Both the position numbers and the translations under genes were made by a program. 11,059 nt of DNA from positions 1,861-12,919 of the forward strand of contig CAUDNR010001525.1 of assembly GCA_958430865.1 (NCBI GenBank), read 5' to 3'. Shown piece after piece: positions 1 to 8,466 of this stretch. Below the pieces are notes generated by a model. That model was given only the letters and a program-made list of their open reading frames with translations. It searched no databases and was not told the DNA's origin. The DNA is from Entrophospora sp. SA101. Lineage: Eukaryota > Glomeromycota > Glomeromycetes > Entrophosporales > Entrophosporaceae. The first letter of the stretch is position 1. The number at the start of each line of letters is the position of its first letter.

Positions 1-1827
1 GAGGTTGATGGTAATGATGAATGCAACGATAATAATGAGGATGATGACGAGGGTTTTTCAAATGATGATGAATTAGTAGTAGATGGTGCTTTTATACCAA
101 GTTCTTTTAATCTTTCTTGCATTCGACGCTCTGCCTGTGCTTTAATATATGCATCTCTGTCGCCACTATTGGTGGTATCTGAAGATGATATAGATGAACT
201 AGATTTATGTGATGATGTATCTCTGTTGCCACCACTGGCGATATCTGAAGATGATATAGATGAACTAGGTTTATGTGATGATGCGTTATAAGAAGTATAT
301 CGACTTGTAAGGATGTTGCTGTCACTGTTAGGTTGACTAAATGATGATTTATTAATTATTGGTTTACATTTGTTTTCAATCTCTTGTTTTTCCTGTGAAA
401 TTTTGATAATAGAATCTTGTAATTTAGATATTGTTTTCTCAATATCATTAATAGTTTGATCACGAGAAGCCTTTTCTGCTTTTATTCGATTCGTTTCTTC
501 TTCCAATCTTCCAGGGTCTATAACGCCACTTCCACCATTGCCTCCAGTGAAGCTACTAGTAAAAGAATATGGTTTACCAGCTAGACGAGCTTGTATCATC
601 GCTTGAGCTTTTGCTTTAATGTCAAGTTCACCGTTACTACTCCCACGTAATTTAAAAAATTCTATTTTTAATTCTGCTATTTTTGTATAAATTTCATGAG
701 TATCAGAAATAAGATCTGGTATAACAGTGGACAACATATTAAGAAGTTCAATTTCTAAATCATTGTGTTGATCCAATAAAGATTTTATTGATTTTTTTTC
801 ATTGTTATTTTTTTGCGCAGAATCAATTTGTTTTTGAATATCCTTAATTTTTATTTTCAATTCATTAATTTCATCATCATTGTTGTTGTTGAATGCTAAA
901 GAATTAAAAGAATTTGAGTTGTAATTTGAACTTTCTGAAAATTTTAAAGCATCTAATATATTTTCTTTATCTTGAATTTGTTTTTTTAAATCTGCTATTC
1001 TTTTTGATGATGATGATGATGATGATAACCTATCTTCACCAATAGATGATGGTCGTTTGAAAGTAGAAGAATATGATGGTAATGATGATGATGAGGAGTA
1101 AGATGAATATGAAGAGGAAAATTCAGAATCGTTATTACGTGACGACAGTGATGTTGAGGGAATTTTATATCTTGACGAAGAGACGTAACCAATATCATCA
1201 TCTTTATGTTTATAATTTGTTGCATCGTTATGACTAGTTACTGGTAAATTAGTAAAGCTTCTTGATTTCAAATAATAATTGTTGGAACCACCACCAGTGC
1301 CTAATTGTTGATTATGAATATCAGACGCAAGATAATTTTTGAGCATGTCCACACTTTCTGTCAAATCTCTCGTCGAAGGTGGTATAAGTTCAGCAGTAAG
1401 TGTGGTAGGAATTTCATAACCATTAAGTTTTCTATAAATCAAATGCATTGCAACAGCAAATTCATCTTGATTTAATTTTCCATTATTATTTGGATCAGAT
1501 AAATGCCTTGATTTTATATTATATATATTAAATAATATTATTATAATTTTTTTTTTTTAATTTAAAAAAAATTTATATGTTTACAACATACCATATCTGC
1601 ATTAAATCAGTTTGAGGTAAACCAGATTGTAAAAAAATTTCTCTTGCTTTATCACCAGTTAAATAACCTAAACCTGTAGAATCCCATTGTTTAAATATTT
1701 CTTTATATTGAGCTTTTTCTTCTGGGGTAACAGCCCAAGAGATTTTTGCATTTCCTTGTATTCCAATAGTATTATATTGTTGTTGCGGAGTTTGTTGTGG
1801 TAACATACGTTGAGTAAAAGGCAACAT
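1..1827 (-). CDS. PAN1: PAN1-like endocytic EH-domain scaffold, 5' part, runs off left edge
   Basis: Pan1 is a fungal scaffold of the endocytic actin patch that binds NPF-motif adaptors and promotes Arp2/3 actin assembly. Seen: exon 1 is 1827..1592 and exon 2 is 1506 to past base 1, with an 85-base GT..AG intron (1591..1507) splitting the codon of Trp79. Spliced, residues about 29 to 108 form an EH domain; WAVTPEEK opens it, QIWHLSDPNNNGKLNQDEF carries a canonical EF-hand loop (D83, N85, N87, E94), and IYRKLNG ends it. Coiled-coil segments follow near 245-265, 288-365 and 411-460, between Ser/Asn-rich linkers. The KAKAQAMIQARLAG block and the block near 533 to 553 (AERRMQERLKELGIKAP) resemble Pan1 middle regions. 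The first in-frame ATG is 1827; the frame stays open upstream to 1917 without another ATG. Known Pan1 proteins have two EH domains; only one, EH2-like, is here. The expected C-terminal proline-rich/WH2 part lies outside the window. Ede1/Eps15-type proteins are the alternative. Confidence 0.85.
153..284 (-). repeat. 66-base tandem duplication inside PAN1
   Basis: Two adjacent 66-base units (153-218 and 219-284) are nearly identical, differing at a handful of positions. On the coding strand they give two copies of a 22-residue Ser-rich unit, around residues 487 to 530, each with the core SSSISSSD followed by a Gly/Asp-rich stretch and RD. The length is a multiple of three, so the frame is kept. 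Confidence 0.85.
1006..1026 (-). repeat. (GAT)7 microsatellite encoding poly-Ser in PAN1
   Basis: Seven uninterrupted GAT triplets on the plus strand read as a serine run on the PAN1 coding strand, just before the coiled coil that starts with KRIADLKKQIQ. Such runs are prone to length change between strains. Confidence 0.8.
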
Positions 1828-2073
1828 CTTGAATATCAATCTGTTGTTGTTTTTGCTATTGTGATGATGATAAAGAAAGTGCAGTTGTTGATAAAAAAAA
1901 GGGTAGTGAAGAAACTATCAATCAAATTTTTAAATATTTATTTTAAGATCGACTTTACGCATTTTTCCATTTAAAAAAAAATTTGTGCATGCAATTACAA
2001 TCAAAAAAAAATTACGCATTACAGTCAAATAAAAAAGTTGCACGTATTATTGAATTGATGAATATAATAAAAA
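1828..2073. promoter_or_regulatory. Divergent spacer between PAN1 and COX19
   Basis: This 246-base stretch lies between the two outward-pointing start codons, so it must hold both 5' leaders and promoters unless a leader exon lies elsewhere. It contains several A-runs (for example 1893-1900 and 1973-1981). I see no unambiguous TATA box or named binding site, so the regulatory role is inferred from position only. Confidence 0.4.
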
Positions 2074-2494
2074 ATGTCATTTGGTAGAACACCCAACATT
2101 GATATTTACAAAATAACTCCACCTGAACGTGGAAGTTTTCCTTTGGATCATGAAGGTAATAATATTAAAATATTAAAATATTAAATATTAAATTGTAATT
2201 AAATATAAATATAAAAATTATATTAAAGGTGAGTGTAAAAAACTTATGTTGGAATATTTAAAATGTTTAAAACAAAATAATGGAAATAATGGAAATTGTA
2301 GGCATTTATCAAAATCATATTTAAAATGTCGAATGGAAAAGTAAAGTTTTGATTGATTACTTGTATTTTTATTTATCTGTTTAATTTTTCTAATGCTCTT
2401 TATTTTGTTTTTTATGAAAAGAGGGTTAATGCTTTCTGACGACATGAAAAATCTTGGATTTCATGATGAAAGTAGTAACAATCAAATTATATAG
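2074..2494 (+). CDS. COX19: Cox19, twin CX9C cytochrome c oxidase assembly protein
   Basis: Cox19 is a small mitochondrial intermembrane-space protein needed for copper handling during cytochrome c oxidase assembly; it is imported and oxidised by the Mia40 pathway. Seen: three exons, 2074-2155, 2229-2340 and 2422-2494, with introns of 73 and 81 bases, both GT..AG. Spliced length is 88 residues, close to yeast Cox19 (98). The N-terminal TPPERGSFPLDHEGEC block is the family signature. The two CX9C motifs are C30/C40 and C51/C61, with a Tyr-Leu before the second Cys of each, as expected for a twin CX9C hairpin. At the third exon the acceptor at 2420-2421 is chosen because the next AG (2422-2423) gives an immediate stop. 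The gene diverges from PAN1 and converges on the 2628-3284 gene. Residues 44 to 50 form an Asn/Gly-rich loop between the helices. The call is nearly certain. Confidence 0.94.
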
Positions 2495-2511
2495 TCGTTA
2501 CTGTATTAAGA

Positions 2512-2539
2512 AATAAATAAAGTAAAATAAATAAATAAA
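2512..2539 (+). terminator. AATAAA cluster, likely COX19 polyadenylation region
   Basis: Several overlapping AATAAA hexamers (2512, 2516, 2526, 2530, 2534) begin 18 bases after the COX19 stop, on its strand. AATAAA is an efficient signal in many eukaryotes, but in DNA this AT-rich such strings are also expected by chance. The whole gap to the convergent neighbour's stop codon is only 133 bases, so the two 3' ends lie very close or overlap. Confidence 0.45.
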
Positions 2540-2627
2540 TATTATCACAAAACATCTAGTTATCTAGTCAATAATCATTGTCACCATTATCACTATCATT
2601 GTCGTTTTTTTATCAGAGTTAATTTCT

Positions 2628-3284
2628 TCACCAAGGAGTTTCTTCATCAGATATTCCTCTTAACATCACCTTTAAATACATTGGCATTTCAGAACCTTCC
2701 AACACATTTAATGCAACATGAATTACTTCTTCTCTACCATTAAATTGTCTCAAAACATCTACACATTCACAAATTCCTTGTCTTAGATACATTTCCCCAA
2801 CATCTCTATTCATATATTCTGGTCCCATACGTTTTTGATCGCAAAGCCACATATTCTGTGGCGGAATGTATTTACTAAATCGTCGAAGATATGGTGCCAT
2901 CCAACGTATAACCAACTCCCTTGAAGGCGTCACTGCCTCGGCCAAACACTCGAACAATTCTGGATTATATGAAGATGGATTTAACAGTGTGACAAATGCA
3001 TCCATGCCACACGAAGAAGTAGGTGATTCATCCCATTGTTTAATCACTTCTTTCTCATTATACGAGGAAGAGGAGGAGGAGGATTGTTGTGGTGAACTAT
3101 TATTACCATCATTTACTCTTCTTGTGTTCATGTTTGTTGTACGTTTTTTATATTGTATCCATAAATCAACTCCAACTGTAATATTTGACTTTAGAATAAG
3201 TAGAAAACGACTTTCTTGTGAGTCATTAGGTGCTGTATACACATTAATTAAGCGTTCTATAAATCTACGTGTGTCAAAAGTCAT
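2628..3284 (-). CDS. Conserved-looking 218-residue protein of unknown function
   Basis: I do not recognise this family. Seen: a single uninterrupted frame from ATG at 3284 to TGA at 2628, 218 residues. The N-terminal block (1-48) begins MTFDTRRFIERLINVY and looks helical. A poly-Ser linker (about 66-75) follows, then a dense, low-repeat block to the C terminus with Trp, Cys and Met-rich helices, including ELVIRWMAPYLRRFSKYIPP and a Cys-Glu-Cys near ICECVDVL. It ends in DEETPW. There is no signal peptide, transmembrane segment or nucleotide-binding motif that I can see. The balanced amino-acid use outside the Ser linker argues for a real protein, unlike the opposite-strand frame at 2866-3300. 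It shares a 255-base divergent spacer with the golgin gene and is tail-to-tail with COX19. A helical-repeat or adaptor protein is possible, but this is a guess from composition. Confidence 0.8.
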   Translation of the reverse strand: MTFDTRRFIERLINVYTAPNDSQESRFLLILKSNITVGVDLWIQYKKRTTNMNTRRVNDGNNSSPQQSSSSSSSYNEKEVIKQWDESPTSSCGMDAFVTLLNPSSYNPELFECLAEAVTPSRELVIRWMAPYLRRFSKYIPPQNMWLCDQKRMGPEYMNRDVGEMYLRQGICECVDVLRQFNGREEVIHVALNVLEGSEMPMYLKVMLRGISDEETPW

Positions 3285-3539
3285 TTTATATTTAATTTAA
3301 ATTGTAAATTATAAAGAATGTAAAATGCCATTAATTAAAAAAAGTAAATAAATATGAAGAAAAAAAATTTAACTTTATTAACGTGTTACATAACTTTTTT
3401 ATTCTATATAATTCGTAAACAAAAATCCTTTTTGTTGTTAATTAAAAAATTTTAGTATTAGAAGTTACACTAATTTAATTCTGTTCTTTACTTTAGATTA
3501 AAATAATAATAAAGATTTTGATCAAAGAACTCCCACACC
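3285..3539. promoter_or_regulatory. Divergent spacer between the unknown gene and the golgin
   Basis: This AT-rich 255-base gap separates two outward-facing start codons and should carry both promoters. A-runs and T-runs are present (for example 3360-3367), but I see no named element that stands out. The golgin ATG is preceded by CACACC, a reasonable start context. Confidence 0.4.
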
Positions 3540-5600
3540 ATGAATTCCCTGGAGGATACCCCACCCGACATTTTAAGTAAAGAACATGCCGAGTTGGAAA
3601 AAGAAAACGAAGATCTTATTATACAGCATAAGGAAGTAAATTCAGAATTATCAAATAAAAATACTCAAATAATCGAATTAGAGAAAAAAATAAAAGATCT
3701 AACAACCGAACGTGATGATCTTGTCAAAACTAAAGAAAGTTTGATTCAAGATTTAGAACATGTGCAAAAGAAATCACTAGAATCTCGTACACAATTGGAT
3801 GACGAATTACATTTGATAAAAGAGAAATTATCTAGAACAGAAAAGAACTATGAATTGCTTGAATCTGACAATGCTAGTCTTCACTTAGCAAAAACAGATG
3901 CTCTAGAGAAATTAGCTACAACAGAAAAGAACTATGTCTTGCTTGAATCCGACAGTGCTCGTCTTCATTTAGCAAAAACAGATGCCCTAGAGAAATTATC
4001 AGATGTAGAATCTAAAGTTAAATATTTGTCACAAAGAGAACGTGTTCTCCAAGAATCATTAAGTGAAGCAAATAAAACGATTCAAAGTCACGAAGCAGAA
4101 ATTGAAAATCTTAAAAAACAAGTAGCCGAAGAGGAAGATAAACGTAATAAATCACTTGCTTTACTTAAAAAGACCCAACAAAAAATAATAAGCCTTGAAA
4201 GGGAGAAGAAGGATTTAAATGAAGAAGTTGGACGTGCTCAAGATAATGCACGAGCATCAGAGCAAAATGTAATTTCAGGCTTGAAACAAGAGATTGCCAA
4301 ATTCAATAAGGAATTGAATGCAAAATCAACACAAATCGTTCGACTTGAATCTTTAAATGAAAAAATATCAGAAGAAAAACAGGTATTATTTGAGCAGTTA
4401 CAAATTAGACAAGCAGAATTTGAATCATCACAAACAACGCTTGAGAACTTCGAACATCGTTCAAATGAAATCCAACATCAAATGAAAGAAGCTGAAGAAA
4501 GATCACAAGCTTTAGAGGAAGAATTGGTTTCAATTAAAAAAAAACATAAAGAAAAGATACGAGAGAATGAAAAATTAATGAACGATATTGAAAAGATGGA
4601 ACATGAATCTAAAGAAAAATTTAGAGTCATGGAATCACAAATTGAAACTTATAAAGAAGAAAAAGAGAAAATTGAATTAGAATTACGAGAAATTAGGCAA
4701 TCATTTGATTCTAAAGTACAAGATTTAATGAATAGACTTGATTCTAGCGAAGCGGAAACAAAAAAATTGATTGTAAATTCTAAAGAGAAAGATTCTACTA
4801 TTGGACTATTGTCAAAAGAAAATCAAACATTTAAGAACAAAATACAAGATTTAGAGAAAGAAATCAAAAATATGCAAAATGAAGTTAATAACGCACAAGA
4901 AAAATCAGTAAGTTTTATAACTTTTAAATTGTTGATTTTAGAAAGTAATTACATGAATATTATGAATATTAATAATTTTATTTTTTATTTTTGAATGAAT
5001 GACATTCAGACAAAATATAATGAATATGAAACAACAATACGAAATAATAAAGAAGAGTATGAAAAAACGTTGGAAGATTACCGTATGAGAGAAGGTCATT
5101 TAAAAACAGTTAATAAAGTAATTTAATTTAATTCATGTTATTGTTGTTGTTGTGTTATTATTTTTGTATGAAACTTTTTTATGAATTAAATTTATTATAA
5201 TGTTAGACACTTAGAGAAGAAGTTCGAAAACTTCAAAAGGTGTCTACAAACAACAACAACAACAATGATCGCAGCACACCAACTTCACCATCATCGCCTA
5301 CTTATCCACGTCACTCAATATCATCCGCAACTTCACCTTTGGCTGATTCAGGATTCTCAAATTTAGATGATGATCTTAAAGTTAATTATTTTAAAGACGT
5401 ATTTCTCAAGTTTCTTGAACATAGAGACAAAAGAGTATGTAATTTTATTAATTTATTTTTTTATTTATGAAAGGGTTTTTTGTTAATTAATTAATTTGCA
5501 AATATTACTTTAATAGAAAGCACTTTTGCCAGTAGTTTCTACATTATTCAAATTATCACCTGAGGAAAAGAAAAGACTTGAACTTAAATATGGAAGATAA
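3540..5600 (+). CDS. IMH1: GRIP-domain golgin, Imh1-like
   Basis: Golgins of this class tether vesicles at the trans-Golgi; the C-terminal GRIP domain binds the GTPase Arl1. Seen: four exons, 3540-4907, 5010-5117, 5207-5434 and 5517-5600, all in phase 0 with GT..AG introns of 102, 89 and 82 bases, giving 595 residues. Residues about 10 to 500 are almost unbroken charged coiled coil. An Asn-run and Ser/Pro/Thr linker (about 505-540) follows. The GRIP domain spans about 547 to 593: NYFKDVFLKFLEHRDKR, then KALLPVVSTLFKLSPEEKK. Tyr553 sits where the Arl1-contacting Tyr lies in known GRIP domains. It is shorter than yeast Imh1 (911), mainly in coiled coil. If intron 1 is retained, the frame runs to a stop at 4992-4994 and loses GRIP. 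An upstream exon cannot be excluded, but the ATG at 3540 is the first in frame. Class is confident; the exact orthologue name is less so. Confidence 0.88.
3837..4004 (+). repeat. 84-base tandem duplication in the golgin coiled coil
   Basis: Units 3837-3920 and 3921-4004 are direct tandem copies. They encode residues 100-127 and 128-155, identical at 23 of 28 positions, each starting TEKNY and ending KTDALEKL plus two residues. Twenty-eight residues are exactly four heptads, so the duplication preserves coiled-coil register. Confidence 0.9.
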
Positions 5601-5715
5601 TTTATTTAATCAATTAATTCCATTTAGAATGTATATTAAAATATTATTAGACAATTATATATAACATTAATATAATAATAATTTGTAAATTTTCTATCAA
5701 TTATTATTAAATTAG

Positions 5716-6438
5716 GTGGAAAGAATTGGATCTCAACATCAGGCTGGTAGTGACAGTCTCTTGACAGCAACAACCTTCTTCAAGATGCGGCAAACCTTTT
5801 TTAATGACAAGATTGATGATAATAAATACTTGTATGTCTAGTATATTATTTGTTTATAATAATCATTGCTGCTGTTATTAATTATTTTTTCTTTTAAAAT
5901 AAATTATATAAAAAGAGGATATCTTTATGGATTGAGGAGTGGTATAAATTCATTAAATGACACAAATATTTCCGTTGCAACATCCAACATTATTATAAAT
6001 AATATGAATAATAATGTTACTAATGTTATTGATAATAATTATAATAATAATAATGGTTCATCATCATCTTTAGATAACAGCATTTCAACACCTGTATTAA
6101 ATCCTATTTCATTATCATCATCATCATCGTCAACATTATCATTAGCATTAACATCTACCACATCTACCACATACATACCACCTTCAAATACTCTAAATGT
6201 TAAAATAAACACTTTGATTCAAGATCCTAATACTGTTAATAATAATAACAACAATATTGACACCAACAACAACAATAGTAATAGTAACAACAATAATAAT
6301 AGTGATAATAATAATAGTAGTAATAGTAATAGTAATAGTAATAGTAATAGTAATAGTAATAGTAATAGTAATAGTAATAATAGCAATACAAATTCTCCAA
6401 ACATAGATGACACACCAATTTTAATAAACAATAATTAA
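5716..6438 (+). pseudogene. Two-exon coding remnant: possible DUSP start, Asn/Ser-rich tail
   Basis: Seen: an open exon-like piece, 5716-5831, begins after a TTAG acceptor and ends at a GTATGT donor; it encodes VERIGSQHQAG onward to DDNKYL. An 84-base intron could join it to 5916, continuing in an open frame to the stop at 6436-6438 that is dominated by Asn and Ser. With the alternative acceptor two bases later (exon from 5918) the join reads KYLISLWIEEWYKFIK and stops. That segment resembles the DUSP-domain start of ubiquitin-specific proteases (YLI, two spaced Trp), but it is one residue short between Tyr and the first Trp. The two frames differ by one base at a short A/T run, as expected of a frameshifted or decayed gene. 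The tail's IDDTPIL also recalls the DUSP PGPIDN block, weakly. No start codon or upstream exon is evident. The alternative is a real lineage-specific Asn-rich protein. Confidence 0.25.
6319..6378 (+). repeat. (AGTAAT)10 microsatellite
   Basis: Ten perfect AGTAAT hexamers, set in a wider AAT/AGT-rich tract from about 6239 to 6385. In the open plus frame they encode Ser-Asn repeats. On the other strand the same tract produces artificial poly-Leu and poly-Tyr frames. It is likely to vary in copy number and to be hard to assemble. Confidence 0.93.
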
Positions 6439-7027
6439 ATGTTTTGTTTTTTAATGAACTTGATCAACTACATATTTGAGATCATTTATATTTAAATATT
6501 TAATAATAATATTCCACTATGCAAAGTTTACTACTGTTATTAATTAATTGAAGGTAAGTTTACTCCAGAGACTATAAGAGTATCAAGTTAGTATCATTGC
6601 CACATTATTATTTCTTATTCTTGTTCTCGCCATCAATCTAGTCTCTGATATTTGTTGAAAACTTTCCGTTTAGAATTAAATTGGCGAATTTGGTGATTGA
6701 ATATGTTATATGAGTAAATATTTCTTAGCGAGAGTAATATATGTAGAAAGATAAATAAATCAATGATCAAACATTAATATATTCTAATATCGATGCAAGA
6801 CGACGACGAGCGCCAATAATAAGGAGGAAGAAAAAATCTGTCAACCAATCAATTTACCCAATTAATTAACCAATCAATTGATCTTTTTGTTGCCTAAACC
6901 ATTCAAACAATTGGTTTTTTTTTTTAAAAAAAATTTTTAAGGGGCAAAATAATAAATAATTTTTTTCTTACTATTATATTAATATATACTTATTACAATT
7001 TTGTAATCTCCATTGCAAATTTGAGAA
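6439..7027. other. Non-coding stretch, no gene recognised
   Basis: I find no open frame of useful length on either strand and no tRNA-like cloverleaf. A short readable piece near 6556 (KFTPETIRVSS) ends in a stop after 11 codons. The end of the stretch holds CCAAT repeats and a long T-run followed by an A-run (about 6911-6935). Confidence 0.5.
6843..6879 (+). repeat. Paired AACCAATCAATT direct repeat with CCAAT cores
   Basis: The 12-base string AACCAATCAATT occurs at 6843-6854 and again at 6868-6879, a spacing of 25 bases, with a related CCCAATTAATT between them. Both copies contain a CCAAT core, the sequence bound by the fungal HAP/NF-Y complex. A promoter role for something downstream is possible, but the open frame that follows is doubtful. 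Confidence 0.4.
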
Positions 7028-7261
7028 TTGAAACATTCTAACCAGAAGTTAAACTCGTTTAACCTTGTAGAAATTGTTCAAAGGCAAGCAAGAAACACAA
7101 CTTCGATATTATCACCTGAAGAAATGCTGACTTGGAGAAGGAAATCACAATACCTACAAAAAAAATTTAAAGAGGCAAACCAACAAAATATTCAAATAGA
7201 TTTTGTATTAGTCTACACTTGCAAAGTCTTTTTAACACTTGGACATCTGGAAATGATATAG
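7028..7261 (+). pseudogene. Orphan exon-like fragment, unrecognised
   Basis: Seen: a 77-codon open stretch with good amino-acid balance and no ATG at its start (it opens at TTG after a stop). A TTGTAG acceptor-like site ends at 7070, so the real exon may begin at 7071 (EIVQRQARNTTSILSPEEM). The rest is charged and helical (LTWRRKSQYLQKKFKEA), then hydrophobic (IDFVLVYTCKVFLTLG). The frame stops at 7259-7261; no clear donor restores it. The IDFVLV stretch loosely recalls the end of a DUSP domain. Without neighbouring exons it looks like a broken gene piece, but I cannot assign a family with confidence. Confidence 0.3.
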
Positions 7262-8466
7262 TTGATATAACTGCAAAATTTTTATTGATATTATCTAATT
7301 ATATATAAATATAAAAGTATGATGTATTTATTTATATAATTGTAATTAATTTGCTTTTTGCAAAAGATTGTAAACACTTTAATAACAATATTAGAAAATA
7401 TGTATGATAATAATCATTAAATTAAAGATTTCTTTATTATAATAAATAAAAAGTTATTTCATGAGAAATTAGGCATTTCTCAACGAATGAAAAGAGAACT
7501 TCCTTTATACGTTCCAGAAGAGAGTTCTAAACTTCAAATTATTAAAATCATCAAATAGTCTTGTTGCTTGCCCATATTATTTGATTGAAGTGATGGATGG
7601 TAAATTAGGAAAACTGGTAAAGAGAAAGAAATATACGAGAAGTTCAATATAGAAAAAGAATAAAACAGGTGATGGAAAGGAAGAGGATGATAAAGAAGAT
7701 GAACAGAAGATATTAATATTAATAGTGATCTTATTATTATTGATAATGATAATCAAAAAAAATAGTATACGAGTATTTCCTTCTCCATGTAATTGCTCTG
7801 GTTGTTTTATCTTGTATAAATTATTATGTACTGTTTGAATCAAAATAAAATATAATTTCTCTTTGTTGTTTAATCCTTTCCTTGTAACAATACCCGTGAT
7901 GGTTATGTAAATACATTTATTTAAATTGCAATAAATACTTGCAACAATAATGCCAAGCCATGCGACTTTGAAAAAAGCCACATAATATCCTGACAAGAAA
8001 ACTTGTTAGAAAATAGCTCTTTGATATTTTTGTCCGCAGGCGATAAAAGAAATGATTTATGTTGTACATGACCAACACATTAACTTGGAACTTGGTTTTA
8101 CTATTGATTTTTGGGCCTTTTAAATTTTTTTTCTAACAGAAAATATTTAACTAATCTTAATTTTATAATTAAAAACCATCCGACTAGTAATAATAATGTG
8201 TTATTAGTTAAAGCAAGTAACCTACTGTGATTTTCGGGATCGAAGTTGATGAATACGAATAAATGATTTTTAAGAAGTTTTGTAGGGGTGATGGTGGTGA
8301 CCAAGAAAAAAAGTTTCAGATCGATAATGTCATACAGACTATGGAGGAGATGGTTGTCAAAAATATTAAAATATCTTATTATTTTCTATTTATAAAAAAA
8401 AATTTTAATGGCATAAAAATTAAAAAGATTAAACACAAATTTTATATGCTAAAACATTTATATTGT
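7262..8466. other. AT-rich stretch with scattered short open islands, no intact gene
   Basis: No frame here has a start, family signature and splice pattern together. Besides the island at 7451-7558, the piece around 7560-7740 reads as short charged runs in shifting frames (for example EVMDGKLGKLVKRKK, then EEDDKEDEQK), which suggests old coding DNA. The long minus frames at 7577-7996 and 8101-8304 are hydrophobic and low in complexity and I do not support them. Confidence 0.4.
7451..7558 (+). pseudogene. Short coding-like island, unrecognised
   Basis: Thirty-five codons and a stop at 7556-7558, open on the plus strand. The translation (KLFHEKLGISQRMKREL, then LYVPEESSKLQ) has the amino-acid balance of a real protein rather than of AT-rich noise. 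No start codon, and no splice site that extends it. It may be part of the same lost gene as 7028-7261. Confidence 0.25.

Noticed and set aside
107..1225. His-rich minus-strand frames at 107-325 and 995-1225
   Set aside because: These are out-of-frame readings of GAT/ATC repeats in PAN1 exon 2, whose main frame is open throughout.
2218..2445. Minus-strand 75-codon frame over COX19 introns and exon 2
   Set aside because: It lies antisense to a well-supported COX19 exon with conserved CX9C motifs.
2866..3300. Plus-strand 144-codon open frame opposite the 218-residue gene
   Set aside because: It is antisense to a frame with far more natural composition, lacks any domain, and contains a poly-Glu run that is only the complement of the poly-Ser linker.
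5716..5774. Extension of the golgin beyond its stop via WKELDLNIRLVV in another frame
   Set aside because: There is no GT donor near 5590-5600, the GRIP domain is already complete, and the extension stops after 15 codons.
6219..6431. Minus-strand poly-Leu and poly-Tyr open frames
   Set aside because: They are the other-frame readings of the AGTAAT/AAT microsatellite and have no start context or unique sequence.
6905..6940. T-run/A-run palindrome as a terminator or cruciform
   Set aside because: It is pure A/T homopolymer symmetry in very AT-rich DNA, expected by chance and without a GC stem.
7577..8304. Minus-strand frames at 7577-7996 and 8101-8304
   Set aside because: They begin at non-ATG codons or in AT-rich noise, are dominated by Ile/Leu/Phe/Asn, and match no family; hydrophobic runs are expected from T-rich DNA.
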